Source: an uncultured Vampirovibrio sp. (GTDB lineage: Bacteria; Cyanobacteriota; Vampirovibrionia; Gastranaerophilales; Gastranaerophilaceae). From it: a stretch of 64,000 nt of DNA. Within the stretch, counting starts at the first letter, position 1. Every line of letters starts with the position of its first letter. Positions 1 through 9,320 of this stretch are shown piece after piece. The stretch is from positions 20,778-84,777 of the forward strand of contig CAJTXZ010000003.1 in assembly GCA_910583725.1 (NCBI GenBank), read 5' to 3'. The translations under genes were made by a program, and so were the position numbers. The notes below the pieces were generated by a model. The model was not told where the DNA came from. It saw nothing but the letters and a program-made list of their open reading frames with translations, and ran no database searches.

Positions 1-306
1 CTGTCCGCGTCGCTATCTGAATCACTGTCCGAATCCGAATCACTGTCGCTATCTGTATCCGTATCGGTATCAGTGTCGGAATCTGAATCACTATCTATAT
101 CCGAATCACTGTCGCTATCTGAATCTGAATCGCTGTCCGCGTCGCTATCTGAATCTGAATCGCTGTCACTATCTATATCTGAATCGCTGTCACTGTCTAT
201 ATCTGTATCGGTGTCAATATCAGTATCTGTATCTATGTCTATGTCGGTATCTGTATCTATGTCTATGTCAGTATCAGAGTCAGAGTCAGAGTCAGTATCG
301 GCATCT
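1..306 (-). repeat. Ser-Asp (SD/TD/ID) coding repeat
   Basis: Read on the minus strand, this is an uninterrupted alternation of Asp with Ser, Thr or Ile, built from degenerate 6-bp units (Asp codon plus Ser/Thr/Ile codon). It begins just after the motif E-I-K-A-D-A-D-T and continues beyond the window. Such tracts change length easily by slippage. In adhesins of the Sdr type they form extended, acidic, calcium-binding stalks. Confidence 0.85.
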
Positions 307-2240
307 GCCTTTATCTCAACGACATTCATTTTTGCAAAATTCACATAGAAAGTTTCAAACGTTAGATTTACTGGTGAATCATCCTTGTTTAAGAATAATA
401 AATTACCTTCTGAATCATAGAAGTTAATTGCACCTGCCTTGTCTGAATTTAGGCTTAGGTATTTCATAAAGTTTTCAATTTTTCCGTCTGCATATTCTGT
501 AAGTATAGCTTTTCTTACGCTTGCAAGAGCCTTATCTTTTTCTTCTGCGGACATATTATCTTTTACAGCATCTTCAACCTTATCTTTTATGATAGCTGCC
601 ATATCAGCGTCAACAACATCGAATGCACCAAACATTTCATATTCATTGTTAATTATCTGTGCGGTTGTAAAAATACCTAAATTGTCAGCATTATAAACAA
701 AGCTTGTTTTTGCAGCATCTGCTATTTCTTCGTCAGCTTTATTGTTTATATTCATAAATGATACGCCATTTTTGTCAAATATCATTAATGGCTTAGCTTG
801 GCCTGGTGTAGTTATGTACTGGAGTATATCATTAAGGCTTCTTATTTGTCCTGCTTCGGGTTTCGATAAGTCAATTTTTTTGTCAAGTTCTATTGATACT
901 GCATTATTTCCAAGTTGTTTGCCCTTTAAGCTTTTAGAAGGCGCAATTTCATATGCTTTTCTATTTGTTGTGGTGTAATTATTATATTTATTATCTGTCG
1001 GGTCATCATATCTGCCTACATTAGCTACAACTATGTTGTCTGGTATGTGCAAGCCATCTATGTTTCCTGCTTTCAGCAAAAGATTTACTCTTTGGTTGTC
1101 ATTAAGTTTTGCCGCATTTGGTCCAAGTTTTTTGAAGTTTTTGGGGTCATTTGCAGTTTGGAATAATATTGCATTTATTGTTCTCTTGTAATCGTCAGAT
1201 TCCGTATCAAGCCCACATTCTTTTATAAGTGCTGATTTTGCAGATGAATATTCTCCAGGTTTTAGTTTGTCAGCTGCTTTTTTGCTATTGATAGCAACAA
1301 ATTGTCTTTCTGGTGAATATGTTTTATATGTTATAGTATTACCTCCAATTTTGGTATTATCTGTTTTTGGAGTTGCAAATAACATATTTGGTAACGTAAT
1401 ATTTGTTATTTTGTTGTTAACTGCTTTGGAAAGTCTTGTGTCAAGAATTAAATCATAATAATCTAAACCATTTTTATCAGCATATTGAGCTAATTCATCA
1501 AGATTTTTCATTCCTCTTGCTTCTGGAATTGCTTTTTTCAATTTAGGGTTAGACTGTATTATTTGTTCAACTGCATTGTTTAGAGCAGAGTTTCTTCCTG
1601 TGCCATTCTTTGAAATGTTAAGACCTGAGTCTTTAAGTGATGAGATAAGCTTAATTCTGCCTATGCCATCCCTTAAGCTGTACATAACATCATTTCTGGC
1701 TCTGTTTGCCTCAGACTCTGCAGCTTTTTTAGTTACAACCTTTTGTTTGCTAACAGCAGGGCTGAATTTAAATACCATAAAATCAGAGTATAAAGTATTA
1801 ACAGTTTCAAAGTTTTCTTTTACTGTATCCGGAGTATTAGTTTTTATGCTCAATACCTTTGCGTCTTCATTATTGAAAGCAGCTTTTGTACCGGTGTCTT
1901 GTGGCTCTGGTTTGGTGGTTGAATATTTATTAGCTGTTCTTGTTGCCTGCTCATCTTTAGATAAACTTGAAGCATGTGCGTCAGTATTTTTTGCGTTTGG
2001 AGTACTGCATCCTGCAACTGCGGTGCCCGCTGCTGTAACTGCGCCTCCAGCTAAAAGTAAAGCTTTTAATTTTGCAAGGATGCCTGGCTGTTTTTTTGCC
2101 TTATTATTGCTGCCCGTAAAAGTATCTTGCTGCAGGCCGATATTTTTCACTTGTAAATAGTTATTATTAGCCATTTTTGGTGAATTGCTAACCTTTTGGG
2201 GGTGATTTCCCGTCGGGTTAATAAAAAATTTGGTCTCCAT
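1..2240 (-). CDS. Surface-type protein with C-terminal Ser-Asp repeat, truncated by window edge
   Basis: The frame is open from an ATG at 2240, preceded by the good ribosome site GGGAGA, to the window edge, so the C-terminus is missing. About 746 residues are visible. Residues 57-77 are hydrophobic and end in V-A-G-C (Cys78), which resembles a lipobox although it lies unusually deep. It could equally be a single membrane anchor. The central region (about 80-640) is charged, matches no family I recognise, and is rich in Lys, Asn and Asp. From about residue 645 the protein becomes a long Asp dipeptide repeat (SD, TD, ID, with rare AD), like the stalk regions of Sdr/Clf adhesins. A second ATG at 2174 is possible. 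I infer an envelope or surface protein; its function is unknown. Confidence 0.75.
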   Translation of the reverse strand, partial: METKFFINPTGNHPQKVSNSPKMANNNYLQVKNIGLQQDTFTGSNNKAKKQPGILAKLKALLLAGGAVTAAGTAVAGCSTPNAKNTDAHASSLSKDEQATRTANKYSTTKPEPQDTGTKAAFNNEDAKVLSIKTNTPDTVKENFETVNTLYSDFMVFKFSPAVSKQKVVTKKAAESEANRARNDVMYSLRDGIGRIKLISSLKDSGLNISKNGTGRNSALNNAVEQIIQSNPKLKKAIPEARGMKNLDELAQYADKNGLDYYDLILDTRLSKAVNNKITNITLPNMLFATPKTDNTKIGGNTITYKTYSPERQFVAINSKKAADKLKPGEYSSAKSALIKECGLDTESDDYKRTINAILFQTANDPKNFKKLGPNAAKLNDNQRVNLLLKAGNIDGLHIPDNIVVANVGRYDDPTDNKYNNYTTTNRKAYEIAPSKSLKGKQLGNNAVSIELDKKIDLSKPEAGQIRSLNDILQYITTPGQAKPLMIFDKNGVSFMNINNKADEEIADAAKTSFVYNADNLGIFTTAQIINNEYEMFGAFDVVDADMAAIIKDKVEDAVKDNMSAEEKDKALASVRKAILTEYADGKIENFMKYLSLNSDKAGAINFYDSEGNLLFLNKDDSPVNLTFETFYVNFAKMNVVEIKADADTDSDSDSDTDIDIDTDTDIDIDTDTDIDTDTDIDSDSDSDIDSDSDSDSDSDADSDSDSDSDSDSDIDSDSDSDTDTDTDTDSDSDSDSDSDSDSDAD

Positions 2241-2439
2241 TTATTTTCTCCCAAGTATATATAATGTATTGTATATTGTTAAGCTAAATACTATAGATGC
2301 TAACGTATAGTATAAGTATCATAAAAGAAAAAAATTGTCATTAAAATAGGGAAAAATGAAAAATATTTACAAAAATTTACAAAATTCCAGAAGCAATAAT
2401 CTAAAACCTCTTTTGTAGCAATAAAAAATGCTGTTTGGA

Positions 2440-3696
2440 CTACAAAAATTTGTAAATATATTTCGCTACAGCTTCACCCATAGAAAGACAGCTTTTTTGT
2501 ATCCTAAGAGCTGCCTGTGCTTCAAATTCAGCCCCAACGTTACGTCCAGCTACAAAAAGATTTTCAAAATCCTCACTCATCAAAGATTCTATCGGAAGAA
2601 AATACTTTTTTACAGCATGCAATATTGATGAATTTTCTTTGTTTGAGTGAATATCAACAGGGTAATCAGCCGTAAGAACAGGGTTGTTAAAGGTTTTTTG
2701 TGACATTATGTCCTCAAGCTTGTATATATATTTTGTTTTTGGACGTTTGGATACCCGAATACCTGTCATATCAGCTATTTGAGATATGAATGAATTATCA
2801 AAGCCATTAAAATATTTTTTCATAAAGGCATGGAGTCTAAGAATTGCCGCCCTTGCTTCAATTAGGGAATCGGAATGTGTAAAAGCATTATCTGTGCTGC
2901 TGTTTTGCAGCCTGGGGCAGTTAAAAGCTAGGCTGTTTGGCATGCCAGCAATTGTGAATATTTGAAAGTATGCAGTATCTTTATATTCCAAGTCTTTTGC
3001 CAGAACTGCTGATTTAAATATTCTGGAAAGCCCCCAAACTTTATTTGAATCAAATGTGTAAGCTGTTGAAAGGTGTATATCAGAACCTATTTTGTATGCT
3101 GATGTAACGCTTCTATCTGTGTCTAATTTTAAAATTTGTTCTGAAAATTTATCCAAATTTACATTTGAAACTATAAATCTTAATGATTCGGGTTGAAATT
3201 TACAATTATCATCAATAAAGTTGCAATTTGCCATTTTACATAACTTTGAATCTCCTGTACAGTCTACAAAATATTTCGATTCGATATGTAATGATAATCC
3301 ATTGGATAATATTTTTATAGATTTAATATTTTTATCTAGCTCAATATTTATTAATTCTGAATCAAATAAAATATCTGCACCTGTATCTTTTAGCATTCTT
3401 TCAAAAACTATTTTTAAAAGGACGGGATTTAACCATGCACTATTTCCATCCAAATAGGTTGCCTGTGCACCATATTGTTTTGAATATTCAATCATACTCT
3501 CGAAAAAATCAGTATTAATATTATCAGAGCTGCTTTTCATCATAGGGATAACCAAAGCCCCGGTAATTTGCCCGCCAAGATAGTTATTCTTTTCAATAAG
3601 GAGAGTTTTTAAGCCTAATTTTGATGCATTATATGCACAGCTTATTCCTGCAGGCCCTCCGCCAATTATTACTACATCATAATTTTTAATCATCAT
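2440..3696 (-). CDS. FAD-dependent oxidoreductase (FAD_oxidored type)
   Basis: This 418-residue soluble flavoprotein has a Rossmann dinucleotide motif G-G-G-P-A-G at residues 12-17 and the adenine-ribose acidic residue Glu35. The sequence 'YLGGQITGAL' follows, typical of the FAD_oxidored family. Near the C-terminus 'LFVAGRNVGAEFEAQAALR' is the second FAD-binding signature. The substrate cannot be deduced. Two Met codons are adjacent (3696 and 3693), and the upstream ribosome site is weak. The gene stands alone, convergent with nothing close on its left and divergent from the response regulator on its right. Confidence 0.85.
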   Translation of the reverse strand: MMIKNYDVVIIGGGPAGISCAYNASKLGLKTLLIEKNNYLGGQITGALVIPMMKSSSDNINTDFFESMIEYSKQYGAQATYLDGNSAWLNPVLLKIVFERMLKDTGADILFDSELINIELDKNIKSIKILSNGLSLHIESKYFVDCTGDSKLCKMANCNFIDDNCKFQPESLRFIVSNVNLDKFSEQILKLDTDRSVTSAYKIGSDIHLSTAYTFDSNKVWGLSRIFKSAVLAKDLEYKDTAYFQIFTIAGMPNSLAFNCPRLQNSSTDNAFTHSDSLIEARAAILRLHAFMKKYFNGFDNSFISQIADMTGIRVSKRPKTKYIYKLEDIMSQKTFNNPVLTADYPVDIHSNKENSSILHAVKKYFLPIESLMSEDFENLFVAGRNVGAEFEAQAALRIQKSCLSMGEAVAKYIYKFL

Positions 3697-4186
3697 AATC
3701 CGATTGTAGCATTTTTATAAAACCAAACAAAGAATGTAAATTATTTTACGCTTAAAACTAGCCTCGGATATTAAACATTTACTGCAAAAATACAAAATAT
3801 ATTAATGCCATTACCATATTCTATAATACTAGCCTCATAAAGAAACTAAAGAACAAATACAAATACCTATTTGCTAGTGTTTAAACCTTATTTTAAATCT
3901 ATTAGCTTGGTATCTATAATGTATATTATGTAAAATTGCAACAAAAGTCAAGCTTTTATTCTATCTTATCTACAGAATTAATATCATCAAATAAACGGCG
4001 TTTTAAGCGGGATGATGCTATACGCTTGCTTGTAAATTAAAACAACAAACATAGAGTCATAGTGTGATTTATATATAAGAAGATATAAATAATAAAGAAA
4101 ATAATAATGTATACTCATATTTATTTTTGTGGAATGAATTCAGGATATTGATTACATAAAATACAAATGTTTTTAGGAGTAAAATT
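3697..4186. other. Intergenic region, no gene seen
   Basis: This is 490 bp of AT-rich sequence between divergent genes. It presumably holds the promoters of the FAD oxidoreductase and the response regulator, but I see no unambiguous -35/-10 pair. The 9-mer ACTAGCCTC occurs twice (near 3757 and 3828). No reading frame with a ribosome site and no strong hairpin is visible. Confidence 0.5.
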
Positions 4187-4906
4187 ATGTATAACAGTAT
4201 TCAAAATAAACCGCTTGCCGCAGATAAAAATTCAAACAATGCACCAAAAATTAGAATCTTAATTGCAGATGACCATAAGCTTATTAGAGTTGGCCTTAAA
4301 AGCTTATTTTCAAAATATGAAGATATGACAGTGGTTTCAGAAGCGGAAAACGGCAAAGATGCAGTCGAAAAAATTAAAACACAACATCCGGATATCGCAA
4401 TTCTGGATTTGGTTTTAGGAGATATTAACGGTATTGATGTAGTAAAAAAAATTTCAGATGAAAAAACCAACACGAAGATAATCATTTTGACATCACACAT
4501 AAAAGATTCTGACGTGACAGACTCCCTAAAAGCAGGAGTAAATGCCTACGTATTAAAGGATATCAAAAGCGATATTCTAGTGATGATAGTTAGAACAATA
4601 TATGAGGGCGCAATGTGGATTGACCCAAAAGCTGTCACCATTTTAAGGAATTCGCAAAATTCGGGCATAATTCCACAAAAAACTTATACAAGAGCAAATT
4701 TTAGAGCGCAGCATGCCAACCTGACTGAAAGAGAATATGAGGTTTTAAAACTTGTTGTGGAAGGAAAATCCAATTTAGAAATAGCAAAAATGCTTCATAT
4801 TAGCGAACATACATCAAAAGCACATGTTTGCAATATTATACAAAAACTTGTTGTTGACGACAGAACCCAGGCTGCAGTAAAAGCAATCAAAGAAGGGCTC
4901 GTATAA
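4187..4906 (+). CDS. NarL/FixJ-family response regulator
   Basis: This 239-residue DNA-binding response regulator has a receiver domain at residues 22-140: acidic pair Asp28-Asp29, phosphoacceptor Asp74 in 'AILDL', Thr102, and Lys124 in 'YVLKD'. A LuxR-type helix-turn-helix follows at about residues 178-239 ('LTEREYEVLKLVVEGKSNLE'). A 20-residue Asn-rich N-terminal tail precedes the receiver. AGGAG lies 7 nt before the ATG. No histidine kinase is adjacent, so it is an orphan regulator here. The two long palindromes about 150-240 bp downstream could be targets, but nothing shows this directly. Confidence 0.92.
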   Translation: MYNSIQNKPLAADKNSNNAPKIRILIADDHKLIRVGLKSLFSKYEDMTVVSEAENGKDAVEKIKTQHPDIAILDLVLGDINGIDVVKKISDEKTNTKIIILTSHIKDSDVTDSLKAGVNAYVLKDIKSDILVMIVRTIYEGAMWIDPKAVTILRNSQNSGIIPQKTYTRANFRAQHANLTEREYEVLKLVVEGKSNLEIAKMLHISEHTSKAHVCNIIQKLVVDDRTQAAVKAIKEGLV

Positions 4907-5053
4907 AAACCAGCAGCTTTTAATTAATACCAGATGCGCGTAAATTAATAGTAGAGTTTTATTTGCCAATTTTTATCATTCAAGAGACCTTTCTAAATAA
5001 GATTTTTGTTTATTTTATCAATACATATCGTTTAGATTATTATATAATTATAC

Positions 5054-5149
5054 TGTTATCAATATAAATCTATTAGCTAGATATTGATAACATATAACTT
5101 GATATTGAATACATTATCATTATATTTCTAAAAGATTTATAATGATAAT
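5054..5149. repeat. Two long AT-rich inverted repeats upstream of the sRNA promoter
   Basis: The first is TGTTATCAATAT (5054-5065) with its exact complement ATATTGATAACA (5081-5092), giving 12-bp arms and a 15-nt centre. The second is ATTATCATTATA (5113-5124) with TATAATGATAAT (5138-5149), giving 12-bp arms and a 13-nt centre. Both arms contain TTATCA. They lie 16-110 bp upstream of the promoter at 5165. No U-tract follows either, so they look like protein-binding sites or DNA cruciforms rather than terminators. Confidence 0.6.
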
Positions 5150-5164
5150 ATTATATTAACTTTC

Positions 5165-5193
5165 TTGGCAAAAATAGGAAAAATGTTTATAAT
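5165..5193 (+). promoter_or_regulatory. Sigma70-type promoter of the structured sRNA
   Basis: The -35 box TTGGCA (5165-5170) and the perfect -10 box TATAAT (5188-5193) are separated by exactly 17 bp. The predicted transcription start is near 5200. There is no open reading frame with a ribosome site downstream before the terminator at 5324-5357. Confidence 0.75.
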
Positions 5194-5199
5194 ATTTTT

Positions 5200-5357
5200 A
5201 AAGGTTACAAAATAATGCCCAAATTATGTTGCATTATTTCTCTTCTGTACCTGGCGATAATCGCAAGGTACATAATCGGTTACAATCAGCACCCGAAAAG
5301 TTGTTTATCGTAAAACCTGATTGGCGGCATAAGTTTATTATGCCGCACCGATTTTTT
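5200..5357 (+). ncRNA. Candidate structured small RNA with intrinsic terminator, about 155 nt
   Basis: Four helices can be read by eye. H1 is AAATAATGC (5210-5218) with GCATTATTT (5231-5239). H2 is TGTACCT-G-GCGA (5246-5257) with TCGC-A-AGGTACA (5261-5272) and a three-nt loop. A three-way junction follows: P1 AATCGGT (5274-5280) with ACCGATT (5347-5353); P2 CAATCAG (5283-5289) with CTGATTG (5317-5323); P3 GCGGCATAA (5324-5332) with TTATGCCGC (5338-5346). P3 and P1 run straight into a T-tract (5352-5357), giving an intrinsic terminator. A strong promoter sits about 10 nt upstream. The sequence does not resemble SRP RNA, tmRNA, RNase P or 6S RNA as I know them. Confidence 0.75.
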
Positions 5358-5414
5358 CTATAGATGCAAAGCTAAAACACTGCTATAAGCTCTCTTTGGT
5401 TAAATTTTATCTCG

Positions 5415-5447
5415 AAAAAGTTGGCCAGACATTTTTGCCTAGCCAAC
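5415..5447 (-). terminator. Intrinsic terminator of the glycogen-synthase-like gene
   Basis: On the minus strand GTTGGC (5447-5442) pairs with GCCAAC (5425-5420) and is followed directly by five T (5419-5415). It lies 22 bp past the stop codon of the gene ending at 5469. Confidence 0.75.
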
Positions 5448-5468
5448 AAATTTATAGCAATTATAATT

Positions 5469-8400
5469 TTATGCAAAATAAGATTTAAATTTATTATCAT
5501 TAGCTACGCTTTTCTGAGGAGCCAATGACTGGGTTTGGACCGGAATAACGTTATTATTAGCATTTATTGGCGAAGTTGCAGGCTCAGTATAGCTTTGTGA
5601 TTGACTTTCGCTAGCAGGACTGCTTTGCGCGTCTGTAGCTATTTTTAAAGCTTTTGCTTTATCTCTGTGGTCAACAAAAGCAATTAAACCGGCAAGTGCA
5701 GCAGCACCGCCAAGAACAGCCAATACACGTTTATCTTTCAATGAACTTGCAGCATTTGATATAACATCACCAAAGCTCTTCTTTGATACCTTATGACCTG
5801 AAGAACCATTCTTCATTGCATCCAGCATACCTCTTTGTGTTTCGTTTATACTCTGCATTGTATTATTAAGATTATCTAACGCTGCAGAGTCGAAAGTAGC
5901 ACCAGGAGCCCCTTTTGCGCCGACATTGCCCCAAATTATATTTTTAGCATATTCACTATCAATTATTCCAGGCAAGCTTGAAACATCCAGCATAGGACTA
6001 ATTTTAGAAGCCTCACCAAGAACGTGTCTGTCAACATAAAGTATTGAACTTGGTCTACCATCAGGGTTGAAGTCGCCGTTATCCATCCAACTTGTTTTAA
6101 GTTTAAGCAGATTTGCAAATCTTTCTTTAGCACCGGAAGCATCACCCAACTTGTCTTGTTCAGCTCTAAACATAGCTGCACCAAGCTCATCAGCCTGTAC
6201 CTTATTTCTGAATTCATTTATAAGATTCTTTAAATCGTCAGAATCCATAAATTCGGTATATGCATCTGCAAGTGCATTCTTCAAATCTTTATGTGCAAGG
6301 TGCTTTTCATTTTGTATCTTATTGTAAATAGCTGTGGCATCATCAGCAAATTTATCAAAAACACCAAACTCATGATTGTATTTTGCACTGTCAACAATTG
6401 CTCCGCAGGTTTCAGGGAACGCATCTGTAAGAGCTTTCTTTTGCGCATCGGTAAAAGCCGCAGATTTTCTAAATCCGAATGTTTTTTCTTTATCAGTCCC
6501 TTGGGCTCTTCCTTTTATCTTTAATGCTCCGTCCTTTCCAGTGTCAGCTGGTTCAGTCTCAATAATGGTATCAAGGATTGTTTTTATTTTTTCTGGAGCC
6601 ATATAATATTCATTGGTGGTTTTATATGCATGCGGCTGTATTGTCTTACCATTTATTGAGTTACCGTCAATAGTTTCATCAAAGTTTTTCTGCTTTAAGC
6701 CCTGAGTATTAGAAGTTATAGGCATTGCATAATATTTGCCACCTTCAAGGTCAACAAGCTCACAAGGGGCAAATCTTGATGCGAGAACTACAAAATCAGC
6801 AGCGGAAGCAAAGGGTTTATTTGGCGCAAAACCGTCCACAAAAACAACACGTCCTTCAAGACCGGCTTTCTTTACTCTCTCCATAGCCTTTGCTATTGCT
6901 TCTTTAGCTTCCTTATTACCATCACAAGAGCCGCCTAAAACCAATACGGAATTGTCATTAGCACCCTGTCTGGTTGCATAATTTATAAAAGCATCAATGG
7001 CATTTTCATGAGCTTTTTGAAAATCACCCCTGCCCCAGGAAACAAAGAGACTTACATCTTCATTATTTTTTAGCCTGTTGATAAATTTTTCATCAATATA
7101 CCCTGTAACCGCAGGATTTTTATTTGCAGCTCCTGCAATAAAATCAGAATTTATGTCGGTGGCAAAGTAATATTTAGGATTTTCATCTGTACCAATATTG
7201 TATCTGCCAAGCCTCTGGAATAAGCTTAATTTGTTTTCGCGTTTTGTGGCCTGCATACTTTTGTAGGCAGAATTCAAGGCAGTTTCATTTATTGAACCGT
7301 CGGGCTTAAATATATCATATTTTGTCTTATCCCTAAAATCTTCAAAGGTGGCAAAGCCTTTTATAACTATGTTGTTTTTATTGTCAGCATCAATATTGTT
7401 AAAAATTTCAACTGCTTTATTGTTAGCAATGATACCGAGTTTATTTTTATCCTTATTGGAAATTTTTTCTTCAATAGCACCATTAATTGCTTTTTTGATA
7501 TAATCAACAATATCTGCATATGTTTTATCCGGTTGTGCAGCATATTCTTTGATAGTTTTCTGAGTTTCATCAAGTTTAAGCTTTGTTGGATCAATTTTAT
7601 CCCCGGCGCCAAGATTGTCTGCGGTCTCTTTAATAGCCTTTTTAATTGTTTCTTCAATATCAACAGCACTGTTAATTTGAATAGTTTTTGCATCTGGCCT
7701 GATTAATAGATCTTGTTTATAGTAGTCCATTCCTACGCTTTTAGTAGGATCAAAACTGGGGTCGCTAAAACCATTAATTATACCGCCAACATAATCATTT
7801 CCGTTTTCCTTAATGCCCTCAACCCAAGCCTTAAGGTCGGCAGCCTTGGCAGGATCAAGCAGATCGCCGTCAAAGCCGCTTCTTTTGATGATAGACCCGC
7901 GCAACGGAGAAACTTCCGGATTTTCCAAGATTGATTCAAAATATCCATTAGATACTACATCAAATCTGTCAGTACCTTTTATTAAAGCTGAAGAAATTGC
8001 AATATTGCCATTATCATCAAGGAAATTTGTAACAAAATGCTTGAAATAGTCCTCTTCGCGCCCTGCTTGTCTTAGTTTATGATAAACTGGATCATTCAAT
8101 ACTCTTCCAAGCTCATCATGAGACATTAATGAAAGAGCCAGACTCTTGCTGGAGGCAGGGCCGATGTATGTCCCGCCGCCAAGGTTATGACCCACACCTG
8201 TTTTTCTGACACCATTATAGAAACAGTTATCACCTTCTTTTTGCATTTTAATATTGATGAATTCAGGAATTAAACCTGCTTGTGAATCAGAACAAATAAT
8301 TGTCTGGTCATTTATACCGGCCTTAGCAAATAATTCAACAAAAGCTTTTGAAAATTGGGCATATGCCATCTTGTCACTATCTTCTGGAACCAAGCCTTTT

Positions 8401-9320
8401 TTGACAACATCAAATACTTGCTCATTCGACATAGCCCTTGCTTCAACACTGGAATTTCTTGAACTTTTAATCTCAAGAGCTAATGGCTTCGGTGATGAAG
8501 AATAAGAACCATCCGCATAAGGCTTGCTCATTGAAGAAACTAAAGGCGTATGTATAAAATACATATTTACTGCACTTTTGCCCGCATTAGCATTATTGGC
8601 ATTAAGATTAGCATTAATCTGGTTGAGTTTGGGATGATCTTTTACTTTATATAATACTGTATCAACACTATTATCAAGGCCCCATTCGATTTTAGAATCA
8701 GTTATCTTTTCAAGAATTGCATAATCGCCTTGACCTATCACACTATCCTTGCCTGCGAGAACATTTTCAAGCTCAGTTTTTAATTTATCAGGCTGATATG
8801 CAAATCCTTTTTCTCTCCAAATCTTATCACTGACATATACAGGAACTGTTTGCTGCTGCCCGTTTATGTTAAGCTGCATTTCACGCACAACTGGCGTTGT
8901 CTTGCCTGTTTCAGATTTATATTCTTTAATCAGATCGCCGTTATAGGCGGGCACAAAAAGATCAACCTGTGCTCCATTTGCTTGAAGAGCTTCTTTAAGT
9001 TGTGTCTTCTTAGCTTGGTCAATTCCTGCATTTTCAGCTGCCTGCCAGAGCCAATTGGCAAAATCAGATACATAGTCGCTGCCAACAGTAGCAACTCCAC
9101 CTATCTTCCAAAATGGTGGAACTTCGGCAATAGGAAGGGCAACACCAGCTTTATTCTTACTTCCTGCGCCCCCGGTAAATGATAACGTACACGGAGATGG
9201 GTTTAAAAGTCTTGATATTTTTGCTTCATCAATAGCTCCCGCACTAAAAACTGCCTCGGTTTTTTGCGCTTTAGCTGGCGCAGAGTAAATTGCCTGATTC
9301 TGAACGGAATTAATTCTCAT
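5469..9320 (-). CDS. Giant membrane-anchored glycogen/starch-synthase-like protein (GT5-like)
   Basis: This 1,283-residue protein begins 'MRINSVQNQA'. It carries K-I-G-G at residues 72-75, the ADP-glucose-binding signature of glycogen synthase. Next come 'NGFSDPSFDPTKS', which corresponds to the GT5 'NGID..WNP' segment, and a C-terminal glycosyltransferase half with 'SWGRGDFQKAHE' and 'ASRFAPCELVDLEGG', matching 'SRFEPCGL'. Length is more than twice that of GlgA (about 480), with extra insertions in and after the catalytic lobes. Residues 1199-1216 form one hydrophobic helix, followed by a 67-residue polar Ser/Gln/Pro tail. Glycan synthesis at the envelope is possible, but the changed acceptor-side motif means activity is uncertain. 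Its terminator is at 5415-5447. Confidence 0.7.
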   Translation of the reverse strand: MRINSVQNQAIYSAPAKAQKTEAVFSAGAIDEAKISRLLNPSPCTLSFTGGAGSKNKAGVALPIAEVPPFWKIGGVATVGSDYVSDFANWLWQAAENAGIDQAKKTQLKEALQANGAQVDLFVPAYNGDLIKEYKSETGKTTPVVREMQLNINGQQQTVPVYVSDKIWREKGFAYQPDKLKTELENVLAGKDSVIGQGDYAILEKITDSKIEWGLDNSVDTVLYKVKDHPKLNQINANLNANNANAGKSAVNMYFIHTPLVSSMSKPYADGSYSSSPKPLALEIKSSRNSSVEARAMSNEQVFDVVKKGLVPEDSDKMAYAQFSKAFVELFAKAGINDQTIICSDSQAGLIPEFINIKMQKEGDNCFYNGVRKTGVGHNLGGGTYIGPASSKSLALSLMSHDELGRVLNDPVYHKLRQAGREEDYFKHFVTNFLDDNGNIAISSALIKGTDRFDVVSNGYFESILENPEVSPLRGSIIKRSGFDGDLLDPAKAADLKAWVEGIKENGNDYVGGIINGFSDPSFDPTKSVGMDYYKQDLLIRPDAKTIQINSAVDIEETIKKAIKETADNLGAGDKIDPTKLKLDETQKTIKEYAAQPDKTYADIVDYIKKAINGAIEEKISNKDKNKLGIIANNKAVEIFNNIDADNKNNIVIKGFATFEDFRDKTKYDIFKPDGSINETALNSAYKSMQATKRENKLSLFQRLGRYNIGTDENPKYYFATDINSDFIAGAANKNPAVTGYIDEKFINRLKNNEDVSLFVSWGRGDFQKAHENAIDAFINYATRQGANDNSVLVLGGSCDGNKEAKEAIAKAMERVKKAGLEGRVVFVDGFAPNKPFASAADFVVLASRFAPCELVDLEGGKYYAMPITSNTQGLKQKNFDETIDGNSINGKTIQPHAYKTTNEYYMAPEKIKTILDTIIETEPADTGKDGALKIKGRAQGTDKEKTFGFRKSAAFTDAQKKALTDAFPETCGAIVDSAKYNHEFGVFDKFADDATAIYNKIQNEKHLAHKDLKNALADAYTEFMDSDDLKNLINEFRNKVQADELGAAMFRAEQDKLGDASGAKERFANLLKLKTSWMDNGDFNPDGRPSSILYVDRHVLGEASKISPMLDVSSLPGIIDSEYAKNIIWGNVGAKGAPGATFDSAALDNLNNTMQSINETQRGMLDAMKNGSSGHKVSKKSFGDVISNAASSLKDKRVLAVLGGAAALAGLIAFVDHRDKAKALKIATDAQSSPASESQSQSYTEPATSPINANNNVIPVQTQSLAPQKSVANDNKFKSYFA

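Noticed and set aside
1..306. Possible CRISPR or DNA satellite array
   Set aside because: The period is 6 bp and degenerate, there are no spacers, and the minus frame is an uninterrupted dipeptide repeat, so it is coding.
73..348. Plus-strand frame rich in Ser-Glu-Ser-Leu
   Set aside because: It is the complement of the Ser-Asp repeat of the minus-strand gene and has no ribosome site.
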